NCBI GenBank assembly: GCA_020633795.1
Contig: JACKCX010000007.1
Location: forward strand, 1 to 62,847
Length of the DNA stretch: 62,847 nt
Direction of reading: 5' to 3'
From: Erysipelotrichaceae bacterium
Lineage (GTDB): Bacteria > Bacillota_I > Bacilli_A > RFN20 > CAG-826
The notes below the pieces were generated by a model. The model made no database searches. It was not told the DNA's origin and saw only the letters and a program-made list of their open reading frames with translations. Made by a program: the position numbers and the translations under genes. Position 1 is the first letter of the stretch; each line of letters opens with the position of its first letter. Shown one piece after another: positions 7,748 through 15,678 of the stretch.

Positions 7748-8206
7748 ATGGAACAAGAATTACTCAGAAAAGCAGTCAGTGAAAAATGTTTGGAATTAGG
7801 CTTTGAACTAGTTGATTTTTCTCTTCACTTTGCCAAGGATTCAACTCATTTATCTCTCGTGGTTGACCGCGTTCAACCCATCGACATGGACACGATCGTT
7901 TCTTTGACGCATCAATTAAGCGATTATTTAGATGTTATCAGTCCAATTGATGTTCCCTATACCTTGGATATTTCTTCCTTAGGAGTGGAAAAACCTCTAA
8001 AAATAGAAAATCTTAAAGATTATCTTAATAGTTATGTTAATGTTCATTTATTCCATCCAATTAAGGGAGAAAATATCTATGAGGGTGTCCTAGTAAACCT
8101 CGATGAAAATCACATCACCTTATCTTATAAAGTGAAAACTAGAACTATGGTAGTTGATATTGCGAAAGCAAATATATCACATATACGATTAGCAATTAAA
8201 TTTTAA
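7748..8206 (+). CDS. rimP: Ribosome maturation factor RimP
   Basis: 152-aa factor for 30S subunit maturation. The N-terminal alpha/beta domain (LGFELVDFSLHFAKDSTHLS, then SDYLDVISPIDVPYTLDISS) is followed by a C-terminal SH3-like barrel (NVHLFHPIKGENIYEGVLVN). The in-frame upstream GTG at 7688 was rejected as start because it lies inside the leader hairpins, adds a non-conserved stretch and lacks a binding site. The ATG at 7748 has AAGGG 7 nt upstream. First gene of rimP-nusA-infB-rbfA, the conserved bacterial order. Confidence 0.9.
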   Translation: MEQELLRKAVSEKCLELGFELVDFSLHFAKDSTHLSLVVDRVQPIDMDTIVSLTHQLSDYLDVISPIDVPYTLDISSLGVEKPLKIENLKDYLNSYVNVHLFHPIKGENIYEGVLVNLDENHITLSYKVKTRTMVVDIAKANISHIRLAIKF

Positions 8207-8223
8207 TAAGGAGTTATAAAATT

Positions 8224-9936
8224 ATGGCTATCAACGCAAAAGAATTCCGTGAAGCTCTCAACCAGATTGAGATCAATCGTGGAATCAGCAAGGACGTTAT
8301 CGTCCAATCCCTCAAAGAAGCGATGATCAAAGGTTATCGCAAAGAATTAGGAGGCGACGACGCTCTTGTCGAAGTCAATATTGATCCTGAAGAAGGCATT
8401 ATTGAAATGTTCCAAATCAAAAATATCGTGGCGGAAGTCCAAGACGATTTTTTAGAGGTGGATGAAAAAGAAGCGAAAGCGGTTTGCAAAGACGGACAAT
8501 CTTTTATTAAAGATGAAAAACTATATATTCCCGCTTCCATCGACGAATTACGTAAAGCGACGGCGATGAGCATTAAATCAATTCTCCGTCAAAAATTCGC
8601 GGAAGCTGAGAAAGATGTTCTCTTTGAAGCCTTCAAAGATAAGATCAATACGATGATTACTGGTCGCGTCGAAAAGATTGATGAGCGCGGGGCTTCCATC
8701 AACATTGGAAGAACGAGCGTCTATCTCCCTCGCAAGCAGATGATTGGCGATGAACATTTCCAAGCTGGTGACCAAATTCGTTTATTCGTTAGTGACGTAG
8801 CTTCTGATATCAAAGGAGCTCATATTGTTGTCTCCCGAAGCAACGAAGGATTCTTACGTTGCCTCTTCAATGAAGAAATTCGCGAAATCTATGATGGCAC
8901 GATCGTCATAAAAGGGATCGCTCGTGAAGCAGGTGAGAGAAGCAAAGTTGCCGTCTATAGTCAAAATCCCGATGTTGATCCAGCCGGAGCGTGTATTGGT
9001 CAAAATGGTTCACGTATTCAAAAAATCGTCTCTCAATTAGGCAATGGTTCAACAAAAGAAAAGATTGATATCATCGCTTTTAGTGAAAATTCTGGTCTCT
9101 TTATTATGGAATCATTAAAGCCCGCTCATGTGGCTGGCATCATTTATGATGAAGAAGCCAAAACTGCCACCGCCATCGTCAAAGATGACTCCTTATCTTT
9201 AGCGATTGGTCGCCGCGGTGTCAATGTTCGTTTAGCGGTTCGCTTAACGGGCTACAACATCGATATTAAGACGGAAACCGATGCGATTAGCAATGGTTTA
9301 GTCTATCAATCATTTGAACAATTACAAGCCGAAGAAGTCGAGCATCAAAAACAATTGATCGCCGAAATGAAAGCCGCTCAAGCTCAAGTAGTCGCATCGT
9401 CTGAAGATGTTCTTCCTGGTTTACCAGAAGGCTATGTTGCTCCTCAAGCTCGTGTTTATAAGGATGAAGAAGAAAATAATGATCTGAATGAAGCCTTAGA
9501 ACTCGAAAGCGAAAAGGAAGAGACAAATGTCGTTGCTCCTCAAATGGAAGAAGTAAAAGAAGAGCAACCAGTCGCTGTTCAAGAAACGGTGGTCGCTCCA
9601 ACTCCTGTCAAGGAAGAAGTGGCTCCTGAAGTGGTGGAAGAAGTGCGAACTGTTAAAACAACGACCACTCTTTCTGATTTAGAAAAGACTTTAGAGGCTT
9701 CCGATAAAAAAGCTGGTAGTTATAAGAAGAATTGGCGGAAAAATAGTAAGAAAGATAATGAAGAAGAAGATTCCGAAAAACTTTCTAGCACTGTTGATCC
9801 TTCCCAAAGAATGTCCATCTATACCGAAGAAGAACTTAAAGCGATGGAAGAAGAAGAAAAAGAAAATCGCGATTCATCAGAAGAAGATGTCGATTATGAC
9901 GAATATGATGAATATTACGATGACAATGGTAATTAA
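8224..9936 (+). CDS. nusA: Transcription termination/antitermination factor NusA
   Basis: 570-aa RNA polymerase-binding factor acting in pausing, termination and antitermination. Domains in order: N-terminal RNAP-binding domain (about 1-125), S1 (about 140-195, MITGRVEKIDERGASINIG), KH1 (about 230-290, with CIGQNGSRIQKI) and KH2 (about 300-350, LAIGRRGVNVRLAVRLTG). Bacilli NusA normally stops near residue 370. Here another 200 residues follow: low-complexity and Glu/Val/Lys-rich, ending in an acidic run (DVDYDEYDEYYDD). AAGGAG precedes the ATG. The next gene is infB directly; ylxR and ylxQ, which usually sit between them, are absent. Confidence 0.95.
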   Translation: MAINAKEFREALNQIEINRGISKDVIVQSLKEAMIKGYRKELGGDDALVEVNIDPEEGIIEMFQIKNIVAEVQDDFLEVDEKEAKAVCKDGQSFIKDEKLYIPASIDELRKATAMSIKSILRQKFAEAEKDVLFEAFKDKINTMITGRVEKIDERGASINIGRTSVYLPRKQMIGDEHFQAGDQIRLFVSDVASDIKGAHIVVSRSNEGFLRCLFNEEIREIYDGTIVIKGIAREAGERSKVAVYSQNPDVDPAGACIGQNGSRIQKIVSQLGNGSTKEKIDIIAFSENSGLFIMESLKPAHVAGIIYDEEAKTATAIVKDDSLSLAIGRRGVNVRLAVRLTGYNIDIKTETDAISNGLVYQSFEQLQAEEVEHQKQLIAEMKAAQAQVVASSEDVLPGLPEGYVAPQARVYKDEEENNDLNEALELESEKEETNVVAPQMEEVKEEQPVAVQETVVAPTPVKEEVAPEVVEEVRTVKTTTTLSDLEKTLEASDKKAGSYKKNWRKNSKKDNEEEDSEKLSSTVDPSQRMSIYTEEELKAMEEEEKENRDSSEEDVDYDEYDEYYDDNGN

Positions 9937-9965
9937 TGACAATTACAGACGATATATTAATTAAA

Positions 9966-9985
9966 ATGATAAGTTTACTTATCAT
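9966..9985. other. Perfect hairpin between nusA and infB
   Basis: ATGATAAG-TTTA-CTTATCAT, an 8-bp palindromic stem with no T tract. It could be an RNA processing or stability element within the operon, or a protein site. Confidence 0.5.
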
Positions 9986-10005
9986 AAAAGAAAGAAGGTG
10001 TTGAT

Positions 10006-11856
10006 ATGGCAAAAAAGAAAAAAACGTTTTATCGAAAGGACAATCGTCCTAATCGGGAGGCTAATGTTTCCACTAAGGTTCGCCTTGATAAAGTGAAAAC
10101 TAAAGTCAATGGAGGTGTTTTTATCTATACTGGCGCCATCAGCGCCGCCGAATTGGCCAAGAGTCTCGATGTCGCTGTTTCAGACATTATTAAGTTCTTA
10201 TTCCTTCAAGGTAAGATGATTACAATCAATACCATTTTAGACGATGAATTAATCGGTCTTGTCTGTTTGCAATTTGGCTTTGATTTTCAAAAAAAAGTCA
10301 TGGTGGCAGCGGAAAATTTTGAAGACATTGAAATTAATGATGACCCCAGCAAATTAAAACCTCGTCCTCCTGTGGTCACAATCATGGGACATGTTGATCA
10401 CGGCAAAACAACCTTAATCGACGCGATTCGAAATAGCAAGCTAGTCGATAGTGAAGTCGGAGGCATATCTCAAGAGATAGGAGCTTATCAAAAGGAAATT
10501 CATGGTCAAAAGATTACGTTTATTGACACTCCTGGACATGAGGCTTTTACGGCGATGCGCTCTCGTGGAGCAAGTGTGACCGATATCGTCGTTTTAGTGG
10601 TCGCTGCTGATGATGGCGTCATGCCTCAAACAGTGGAAGCTATCGACCACGCGAAAGCGGCCGGTGTCCCTATTATTGTCGCTATTAATAAAATTGATAA
10701 AGTTGGCGCTGATCCTGAGAAAGTGAAAAATGAGTTAATGGCTCATAATGTTCTTTTAGAGGAGTTTGGTGGCGATGTGATCGCCGTTGCCATCTCAGCG
10801 AAAAAGAAAACTAATATTGAAGGATTGTTAGAAGCCATTCTTCTCGTCTCGGAAATGAAAGAATTAAAAGCTAATCCTGATCGTTATGCGATGGGAACGG
10901 TTTTAGAGGCTAAACTTGATAAAAACGAAGGTCCAAAAGCTACTCTTTTGATTCAAAATGGAACCTTAAGAGAAGGTGACTATCTCGTCGCCGGTGCTTC
11001 TTATGGTAAAGTCCGTCGCATGACTAATGAATATCGCAAGATCTTATTAGAAGCCGCTCCAAGCACTCCTGTCGCAATTATCGGATTGAGCGAAGTACCT
11101 CTTGCTGGCGACCATTTTATGGCTTTTGGTGAAGAGAGCGAAGCTCGTGAAATTGCTCTGAAAAGAAAGAGAGTCCGCGAAGCCAAGGAACGTAGTTCCA
11201 GTGGCGGAGCTTCTCTTGACGATTTGTATAATCGTATTCATGAGGGTGAAGTGCAAAGTCTCAATATCATCATCAAAGCTGATTCAACTGGCAGCGCGGA
11301 AGCAGTGAAGAGTTCGTTAGAAAAACTCTCAAATGAAAATGTCAAAATCAATATTGTTCGTGCGACAAGTGGAGCGATCACGGAAAGTGATGTCCTATTA
11401 GCTAGCGCTTCTAATGCGATTATTTATGGTTTTAATGTTCGACCTAGTGCGATTACACGAGCCAAAGCTACCGAAGAAAAAGTTGAGATTCGCTTACATC
11501 GTATCATCTATGCTTTAATTGAAGAAATTCAAGCAGCGATGAAAGGCATGCTCGCCCCCACAATGGTAGAAAAAGTCACTGGTCAAGCCGAAATTCGTCG
11601 TCTCTTTAAAGTTAGTAAAATCGGAACAATCGCGGGATGTATGGTGGTGGATGGCTTTATCAAAGCCAATTCACAAATTCGATTAATTCGTGATGGTATC
11701 GTGACTTATGAAGGAAAAATTGCTTCTTTACAACGTGAAAAAGATCAAACTAAAGAAGTTAAGAATGGCTATGAATGTGGTATTCTAATTGAAAATTATA
11801 ACGATATCAAAGAAGGCGACATCATCGAAGGTTACGAGATGGTGGAAGAAAAATAA
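10006..11856 (+). CDS. infB: Translation initiation factor IF-2
   Basis: 616-aa GTPase that places initiator fMet-tRNA on the 30S subunit. An IF2_N domain lies at about 37-95. The G domain carries [12 protein letters not shown] (G1, about 127), DTPGHEAF (G3) and NKID (G4). Domains II-IV follow, ending in the C-terminal fMet-tRNA-binding barrel. The N-terminal extension before the G domain is short, so the protein is about 100 aa shorter than Bacillus IF-2. The ribosome binding site is in AAAGAAGGTG. rbfA begins 1 nt after its stop. Confidence 0.97.
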   Translation: MAKKKKTFYRKDNRPNREANVSTKVRLDKVKTKVNGGVFIYTGAISAAELAKSLDVAVSDIIKFLFLQGKMITINTILDDELIGLVCLQFGFDFQKKVMVAAENFEDIEINDDPSKLKPRPPVVTIMGHVDHGKTTLIDAIRNSKLVDSEVGGISQEIGAYQKEIHGQKITFIDTPGHEAFTAMRSRGASVTDIVVLVVAADDGVMPQTVEAIDHAKAAGVPIIVAINKIDKVGADPEKVKNELMAHNVLLEEFGGDVIAVAISAKKKTNIEGLLEAILLVSEMKELKANPDRYAMGTVLEAKLDKNEGPKATLLIQNGTLREGDYLVAGASYGKVRRMTNEYRKILLEAAPSTPVAIIGLSEVPLAGDHFMAFGEESEAREIALKRKRVREAKERSSSGGASLDDLYNRIHEGEVQSLNIIIKADSTGSAEAVKSSLEKLSNENVKINIVRATSGAITESDVLLASASNAIIYGFNVRPSAITRAKATEEKVEIRLHRIIYALIEEIQAAMKGMLAPTMVEKVTGQAEIRRLFKVSKIGTIAGCMVVDGFIKANSQIRLIRDGIVTYEGKIASLQREKDQTKEVKNGYECGILIENYNDIKEGDIIEGYEMVEEK

Positions 11857-11857
11857 C

Positions 11858-12193
11858 ATGGCCAATAAACAAGAGCGAATTGCCGCTGTCATTCGCAAAA
11901 ATATTGCTGATATCATTCAATTCGAACTTCATAATCCCAAATTAGGTTTTGTTACCATTCCTGAAGTGCGCGTCACCAAAGATATCTCCTATGCCAAAGT
12001 ATACGTCTCTTTCATTAAAAAAGAAGAAGTTAAAGAAGGGATGGAAGTCTTAGAACACTCCAAGGGTTTCATTCGTTCATCACTCGCAAAAAAGATGGAC
12101 ACGCGACGCGTTCCGAGCCTAATCTTTATTCTCGATGAAGGCTTTCAAAGAGAAGAAAAAATTACCGAGCTTCTGAACAAAGATAAAAAATAG
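11858..12193 (+). CDS. rbfA: Ribosome-binding factor A
   Basis: 111-aa KH-fold factor that binds the 16S rRNA 5' helix and helps late 30S maturation and cold adaptation. Typical motifs are RIAAVIRKNIADIIQFEL near the N-terminus and VYVSFIKKEEVKEGMEVLEH in the centre. The ATG at 11858 is preferred over an in-frame ATG at 11789, because the family begins MANKQERIAAVI and infB ends at 11856. GGTGGAAG inside the infB end can serve as ribosome binding site. Last gene of the rimP operon, followed by a terminator. Confidence 0.93.
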   Translation: MANKQERIAAVIRKNIADIIQFELHNPKLGFVTIPEVRVTKDISYAKVYVSFIKKEEVKEGMEVLEHSKGFIRSSLAKKMDTRRVPSLIFILDEGFQREEKITELLNKDKK

Positions 12194-12216
12194 ACCTGTT
12201 TAACAGGTCTTTTTCA
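12192..12216. terminator. Bidirectional intrinsic terminator
   Basis: AGACCTGT/ACAGGTCT, an 8-bp stem with a TTA loop and T tracts on both strands, shared by the convergent rbfA and TtcA-GNAT genes. Confidence 0.88.
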
Positions 12217-13387
12217 TTTTTATATGAGGAATATTCGCTTCAATAAAGGTGGAACCTTCACTTTGGAAGCCAAGTTGTTCATAGAAAGATTGCAAATATA
12301 ATTGAGCGTGAAAATAGATGGTGCAAGGATTGAATCGTGTTTCTAGATAGTCGCTGAGATAGGAAAAAACAGCACGTCCATAACCATGTCGGCGATATTC
12401 TTTTAATATCGCAAAGCGTCCTAAACAATAACCTTCTTCAGTTTCGCGATAGCGAATAACACCAATGGGTCGATCAAAAAGACAAATTAAAAAATAATGG
12501 GAAGTCTTCTCTTCGGCTGGGATGTATTCTTCATGATAGGAAATTTTTTGTTCGAGAATAAAAACCTCATGGCGAATATAAGTCATTTCCAGAGCGTCTT
12601 GAGCGGAGATAACTGGCCGTAAATTAAGCCCTTCTTGATTAACCTGAAGCGCAATTTGTTCACCCCATAGATCTTCTTGCTCAAAATTCGTCAGCATGGT
12701 GAGAAAGTTCTCTTTAGCGGGGGGAAAATTTTGATAGATATGGTGGAGCAAATCTTTGATATCTTCGCGCGAAGTCATTTTGTCAGCGGGGCAAGTAGAA
12801 GGCAGAACCGGAAGACTTTCTTCTTTGATTAAAGTCTTAATGTCCTTTTCTCGCACAAAAATAAGCGGTCTTATGAATTCAATATGACTTTTCTCCAGAT
12901 ACATTTTAGGGGCAAAGGTTCCAATTTTTGCTCCATATATTTCATTCATAAACAATGTTTCAACTGCGTCATCAGCATGATGGGCAAAGGCCACTTTGTT
13001 ATAACCTAATTGATGAGCGACATTATTGATAGCGGCTTTTTTCATCCGCGAACAAATGGAACAAGGAAGATGTTTAGCGCCCTTTTGTTGCTTCTCTAAA
13101 ATAGGGAAAACCGTTTTATTATCACTAACGATTAAAGAGAGACCCAGCGACTGACAAAAAGATTGGAGAGGTTGAGGATCAAAATGAGGGAATCCAAGAT
13201 CTAAAATAACGGGTTGAATAGTAAAATCAGTATGAGAAAACTTTTTATATAAACTTAATGCATAGGTTAAAACAACACTATCTTTACCACCCGACAAACC
13301 GATGACGATGCGATCACCATGTTGGATGAGGTTGAAGGTTTTATCCGCTCGTCGTAAGCAAGCTAGAACAGTTCGAATTGCTTTCAT
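12200..13387 (-). CDS. TtcA-family tRNA thiolase fused to a GNAT acetyltransferase
   Basis: 395-aa two-domain protein. Residues 1-240 are a PP-loop ATPase of the TtcA/TilS superfamily: P-loop SGGKDS (32-37), CSIC (near 108-111), then AFAHHADDAVETLFMNE and a third Cys in LPSTCPAD. That is the cysteine pattern of Fe-S dependent tRNA 2-thiolases (TtcA). Residues about 245-395 are a GNAT N-acetyltransferase with the acetyl-CoA loop RRHGYGRA and an ElaA-like ending (FIEANIPHIKM). The start at 13387 begins the conserved MKAIRT segment and sits 9 nt after a TATAAT; the longer frame to 13486 would run into truB. The gene is divergent from truB. The fusion is unusual and any link between the two activities is inferred. 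Confidence 0.85.
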   Translation of the reverse strand: MKAIRTVLACLRRADKTFNLIQHGDRIVIGLSGGKDSVVLTYALSLYKKFSHTDFTIQPVILDLGFPHFDPQPLQSFCQSLGLSLIVSDNKTVFPILEKQQKGAKHLPCSICSRMKKAAINNVAHQLGYNKVAFAHHADDAVETLFMNEIYGAKIGTFAPKMYLEKSHIEFIRPLIFVREKDIKTLIKEESLPVLPSTCPADKMTSREDIKDLLHHIYQNFPPAKENFLTMLTNFEQEDLWGEQIALQVNQEGLNLRPVISAQDALEMTYIRHEVFILEQKISYHEEYIPAEEKTSHYFLICLFDRPIGVIRYRETEEGYCLGRFAILKEYRRHGYGRAVFSYLSDYLETRFNPCTIYFHAQLYLQSFYEQLGFQSEGSTFIEANIPHIKMKKTC

Positions 13388-13396
13388 ATTCGACTT

Positions 13397-13402
13397 ATTA
13401 TA
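13397..13402 (-). promoter_or_regulatory. -10 box of the TtcA-GNAT gene
   Basis: TATAAT on the minus strand ends 9 nt before the ATG at 13387, leaving no room for a Shine-Dalgarno. The 40-bp intergenic region also has to drive truB (TATATA at 13406-13411). Confidence 0.6.
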
Positions 13403-13427
13403 TTTTATATAAGTAGAAATTAAAAGT

Positions 13428-14288
13428 ATGAATGGGTTTTTGTTTATCGATAAGCCAAAGGATTGGACTAGTCGCGATGTGTGCAATCGCCTTCAGCATC
13501 TTTTTCATGAAAAAAAAGTGGGACATACAGGAACACTAGATCCGTTTGCGACGGGTTTATTGATTGTCTGCTTTGGCAATGCGACGAAAACAATTCCTCT
13601 TTTGGAAGACGCGGATAAAGAATATTTAGCTGAATTGACATTAGGGACAAAAACATCGACTGGCGATCTCACTGGTGAAGTGATTGAAACACGAGAAGTC
13701 GGTGATGTTTCAGGGCAAAAAATAAAAGAAGTTTTCTCTTCTCTAGTTGGCGAGATGGATCAAATTCCTCCCATGACAAGCGCTGTTCATGTCAATGGTC
13801 GCAAACTCTATACCTATCACTATCAAGGGCAAGAAGTTGAACGAAAACCACGCAAAATTACTATAAAAAGTTGCGAATTGCTGTCTTTTTCCCAAAATAC
13901 TATCATCTTTAAATGTCGTGTTTCGAAGGGAACATATCTTCGCACGCTTGGTGAGACGATAGCGGAAAAGTTAGAAACGGTTGGTTATCTTTCTAATTTG
14001 CGACGTTTGAAAATTGCTGATTTTGATGTCCGTGATAGTTCAACTTTAGAGAATGTTAAATCAGAATCACTGCTCTCTTTAGCGGATGTCTTAACGCGTT
14101 ATGTTCCCTTTATTGTCGTCGATGATCATCAAGCTCAAAAAGTTAAAAACGGTATGCCAATTACCATTGAGAATATTTTACAAAAATATGATAAAATAAT
14201 GGTGATGAATGAGAAACGTGAATGCTTGGCAATCTACACTCGCCTTAACGGTTCGCTTTTTAAATGTCAGCGAGGTCTCTTTTCATGA
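13428..14288 (+). CDS. truB: tRNA pseudouridine(55) synthase
   Basis: 286-aa enzyme making pseudouridine 55 in the T-loop of tRNAs. It begins [18 protein letters not shown], and the catalytic motif [13 protein letters not shown] contains the nucleophile Asp38. [16 protein letters not shown] is the second family motif. A short C-terminal PUA-like region follows. Its TGA overlaps the ribF start (ATGATGA), so the two are coupled. The N-terminal ATG lies about 16 nt after a possible TATATA -10 box, without a clear ribosome binding site. Confidence 0.95.
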   Translation: MNGFLFIDKPKDWTSRDVCNRLQHLFHEKKVGHTGTLDPFATGLLIVCFGNATKTIPLLEDADKEYLAELTLGTKTSTGDLTGEVIETREVGDVSGQKIKEVFSSLVGEMDQIPPMTSAVHVNGRKLYTYHYQGQEVERKPRKITIKSCELLSFSQNTIIFKCRVSKGTYLRTLGETIAEKLETVGYLSNLRRLKIADFDVRDSSTLENVKSESLLSLADVLTRYVPFIVVDDHQAQKVKNGMPITIENILQKYDKIMVMNEKRECLAIYTRLNGSLFKCQRGLFS

Positions 14289-15187
14289 TGAAAATTATCG
14301 AGTTTAAATATGGTCAGCCACTTCATGTCGAGGAAAAGATCATTCTTTGTCTCGGCTTTTTTGATGGAGTGCATCGCGGTCATCAAGCTCTAATTCAAAA
14401 AGCAATCAGTGAAGGTTATAAAGTTGGCATTTTGACATTTGATAATTCACCCGCTGTCGTCTTAGGGAAAATTCCTTTTAATGAAGCCTTAACTTCTCCT
14501 GCTGACAAAGCGGACTTATTCGAAGATCTCGGAGTGGATTATCTCTTTTTAATGCATTTTGATCTGGAAGCATCACATCGTACTAAAGATGAATTTATTA
14601 GAGAGATCCTCACTCCTTTGCGACCTTATAAAATTTATTGTGGTGAAGATTATCATTTTGGAGTTCGCGGTGAAGGCAATCCGACTTATCTCAAGAATTT
14701 TTTTCCTGTCGAGGTTTTTCCTTTGCAATTGCAGAATGGAGAAAAAATCTCTTCTCGCGATATTGTCTTTGATATTCAACATGGACAAATGGAGGAAGCT
14801 GCTTCCTTACTCGGACGTCCATATCGCTTATCGGGACTTGTCATTCAAGGAAAACATAATGGGAAATCCATCTCTTTTCCCACGGCCAATCTAAAACTCG
14901 ATTATTACTATGTCTATCCCCAACTTGGGGTCTATATGGGTTATGCCTATCCTCATGGAGTGAGATATAAATGCATTATCAATGTTGGCACTCATCCGAC
15001 GATTATGCCTTTATTGGAACCAATTATTGAGGTGCACATTATCGATTATGATGAAAATCTTTACGGCACCCATATTTTTATCGATTTTATTCAATTCATT
15101 CGCTCCGAAATTCATTTTGAGTCTTTAGATAAATTAAAAGCTCAATTGCATAAAGACCTCGAAAAAGCGAAAAAGTATTTGCGTTAA
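14285..15187 (+). CDS. ribF: Bifunctional riboflavin kinase/FMN adenylyltransferase
   Basis: 300-aa enzyme converting riboflavin to FMN and FAD. The N-terminal FAD synthetase domain shows the nucleotidyltransferase motif LGFFDGVHRGHQALIQKA. The C-terminal flavokinase domain shows RLSGLVIQGKHNGKSISF and PTANLKLD. Two overlapping ATGs (14285 and 14288) follow GAGG; the first was chosen. An in-frame ATG at 14264 lies deep inside truB and was rejected. rpsO follows behind its own leader. Confidence 0.94.
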   Translation: MMKIIEFKYGQPLHVEEKIILCLGFFDGVHRGHQALIQKAISEGYKVGILTFDNSPAVVLGKIPFNEALTSPADKADLFEDLGVDYLFLMHFDLEASHRTKDEFIREILTPLRPYKIYCGEDYHFGVRGEGNPTYLKNFFPVEVFPLQLQNGEKISSRDIVFDIQHGQMEEAASLLGRPYRLSGLVIQGKHNGKSISFPTANLKLDYYYVYPQLGVYMGYAYPHGVRYKCIINVGTHPTIMPLLEPIIEVHIIDYDENLYGTHIFIDFIQFIRSEIHFESLDKLKAQLHKDLEKAKKYLR

Positions 15188-15201
15188 TCTCCTAACGAAT
15201 A

Positions 15202-15289
15202 TATTATATTCACAGCGACTTTCGCGCAGCCTATCGATTCCTCAACGATAAGCCGGGCCTAAGTTAAGAAAAATGTTAGGAGGATTCCC
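15202..15289 (+). promoter_or_regulatory. rpsO promoter -10 and structured S15 leader
   Basis: TATTAT (15202-15207) lies 17 nt after TTGCGT (15179-15184). The leader contains TATCG...CGATA (15232-15249) and CCTAA (15258-15262) facing TTAGG (15276-15280), which overlaps the TTAGGAGG ribosome binding site. Known: S15 represses its own mRNA through a 5' leader fold in several bacteria. Inferred: the same occurs here. Confidence 0.5.
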
Positions 15290-15559
15290 ATGGCCTTAAC
15301 CAAGGAAAGAAAAGCAGAACTCGTCAAAAAGTTTGGCAAAAATGAAAAGGATACTGGCTCTGTCCAAGTCCAAGTTGCCATTCTCACTGAACAAATTCTC
15401 GCTCTAACCGCTCACTTGAAAGCGAACAAAAAGGACGCTCATGGTAAGCGAAGCTTGATGATTCTTGTCGGACAACGTCGTAGTTTATTAGACTACCTCA
15501 TTACCACCGATCGAGATGCCTATTTAAAGCTTATTGTTGAACTCGGATTACGTAAGTAA
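15290..15559 (+). CDS. rpsO: 30S ribosomal protein S15
   Basis: 89 aa, the usual S15 length. The four-helix protein binds the 16S rRNA three-way junction (MALTKERKAELVKKFGKNEK at the N-terminus; GKRSLMILVGQRRSLLDYL and the C-terminal ELGLRK). TTAGGAGG precedes the ATG. rpsO followed by pnp is the classical bacterial arrangement; here an intrinsic terminator-like hairpin separates them. Confidence 0.98.
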   Translation: MALTKERKAELVKKFGKNEKDTGSVQVQVAILTEQILALTAHLKANKKDAHGKRSLMILVGQRRSLLDYLITTDRDAYLKLIVELGLRK

Positions 15560-15573
15560 TAAGAGAAATGAAG

Positions 15574-15599
15574 AAATCGCCAATTGGCGATTTTCTTTT
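15574..15599 (+). terminator. Intrinsic terminator between rpsO and pnp
   Basis: AAATCGCC-AATT-GGCGATTT followed by TCTTTTA. A second 7-bp hairpin (TAAACAC/GTGTTTA, 15605-15624) follows in the pnp leader and may be an RNase site for pnp autocontrol. Confidence 0.75.
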
Positions 15600-15678
15600 A
15601 TCAATAAACACTTGTATGTGTTTATATACTTTGATAAAATCAATGCGAAATCATTTTAAATGTAAAAGAGGTAAAAAG

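Noticed and set aside
15568..15678. N-terminal extension of PNPase
   Set aside because: It would translate the rpsO terminator hairpin; family start and ribosome binding site point to 15679.
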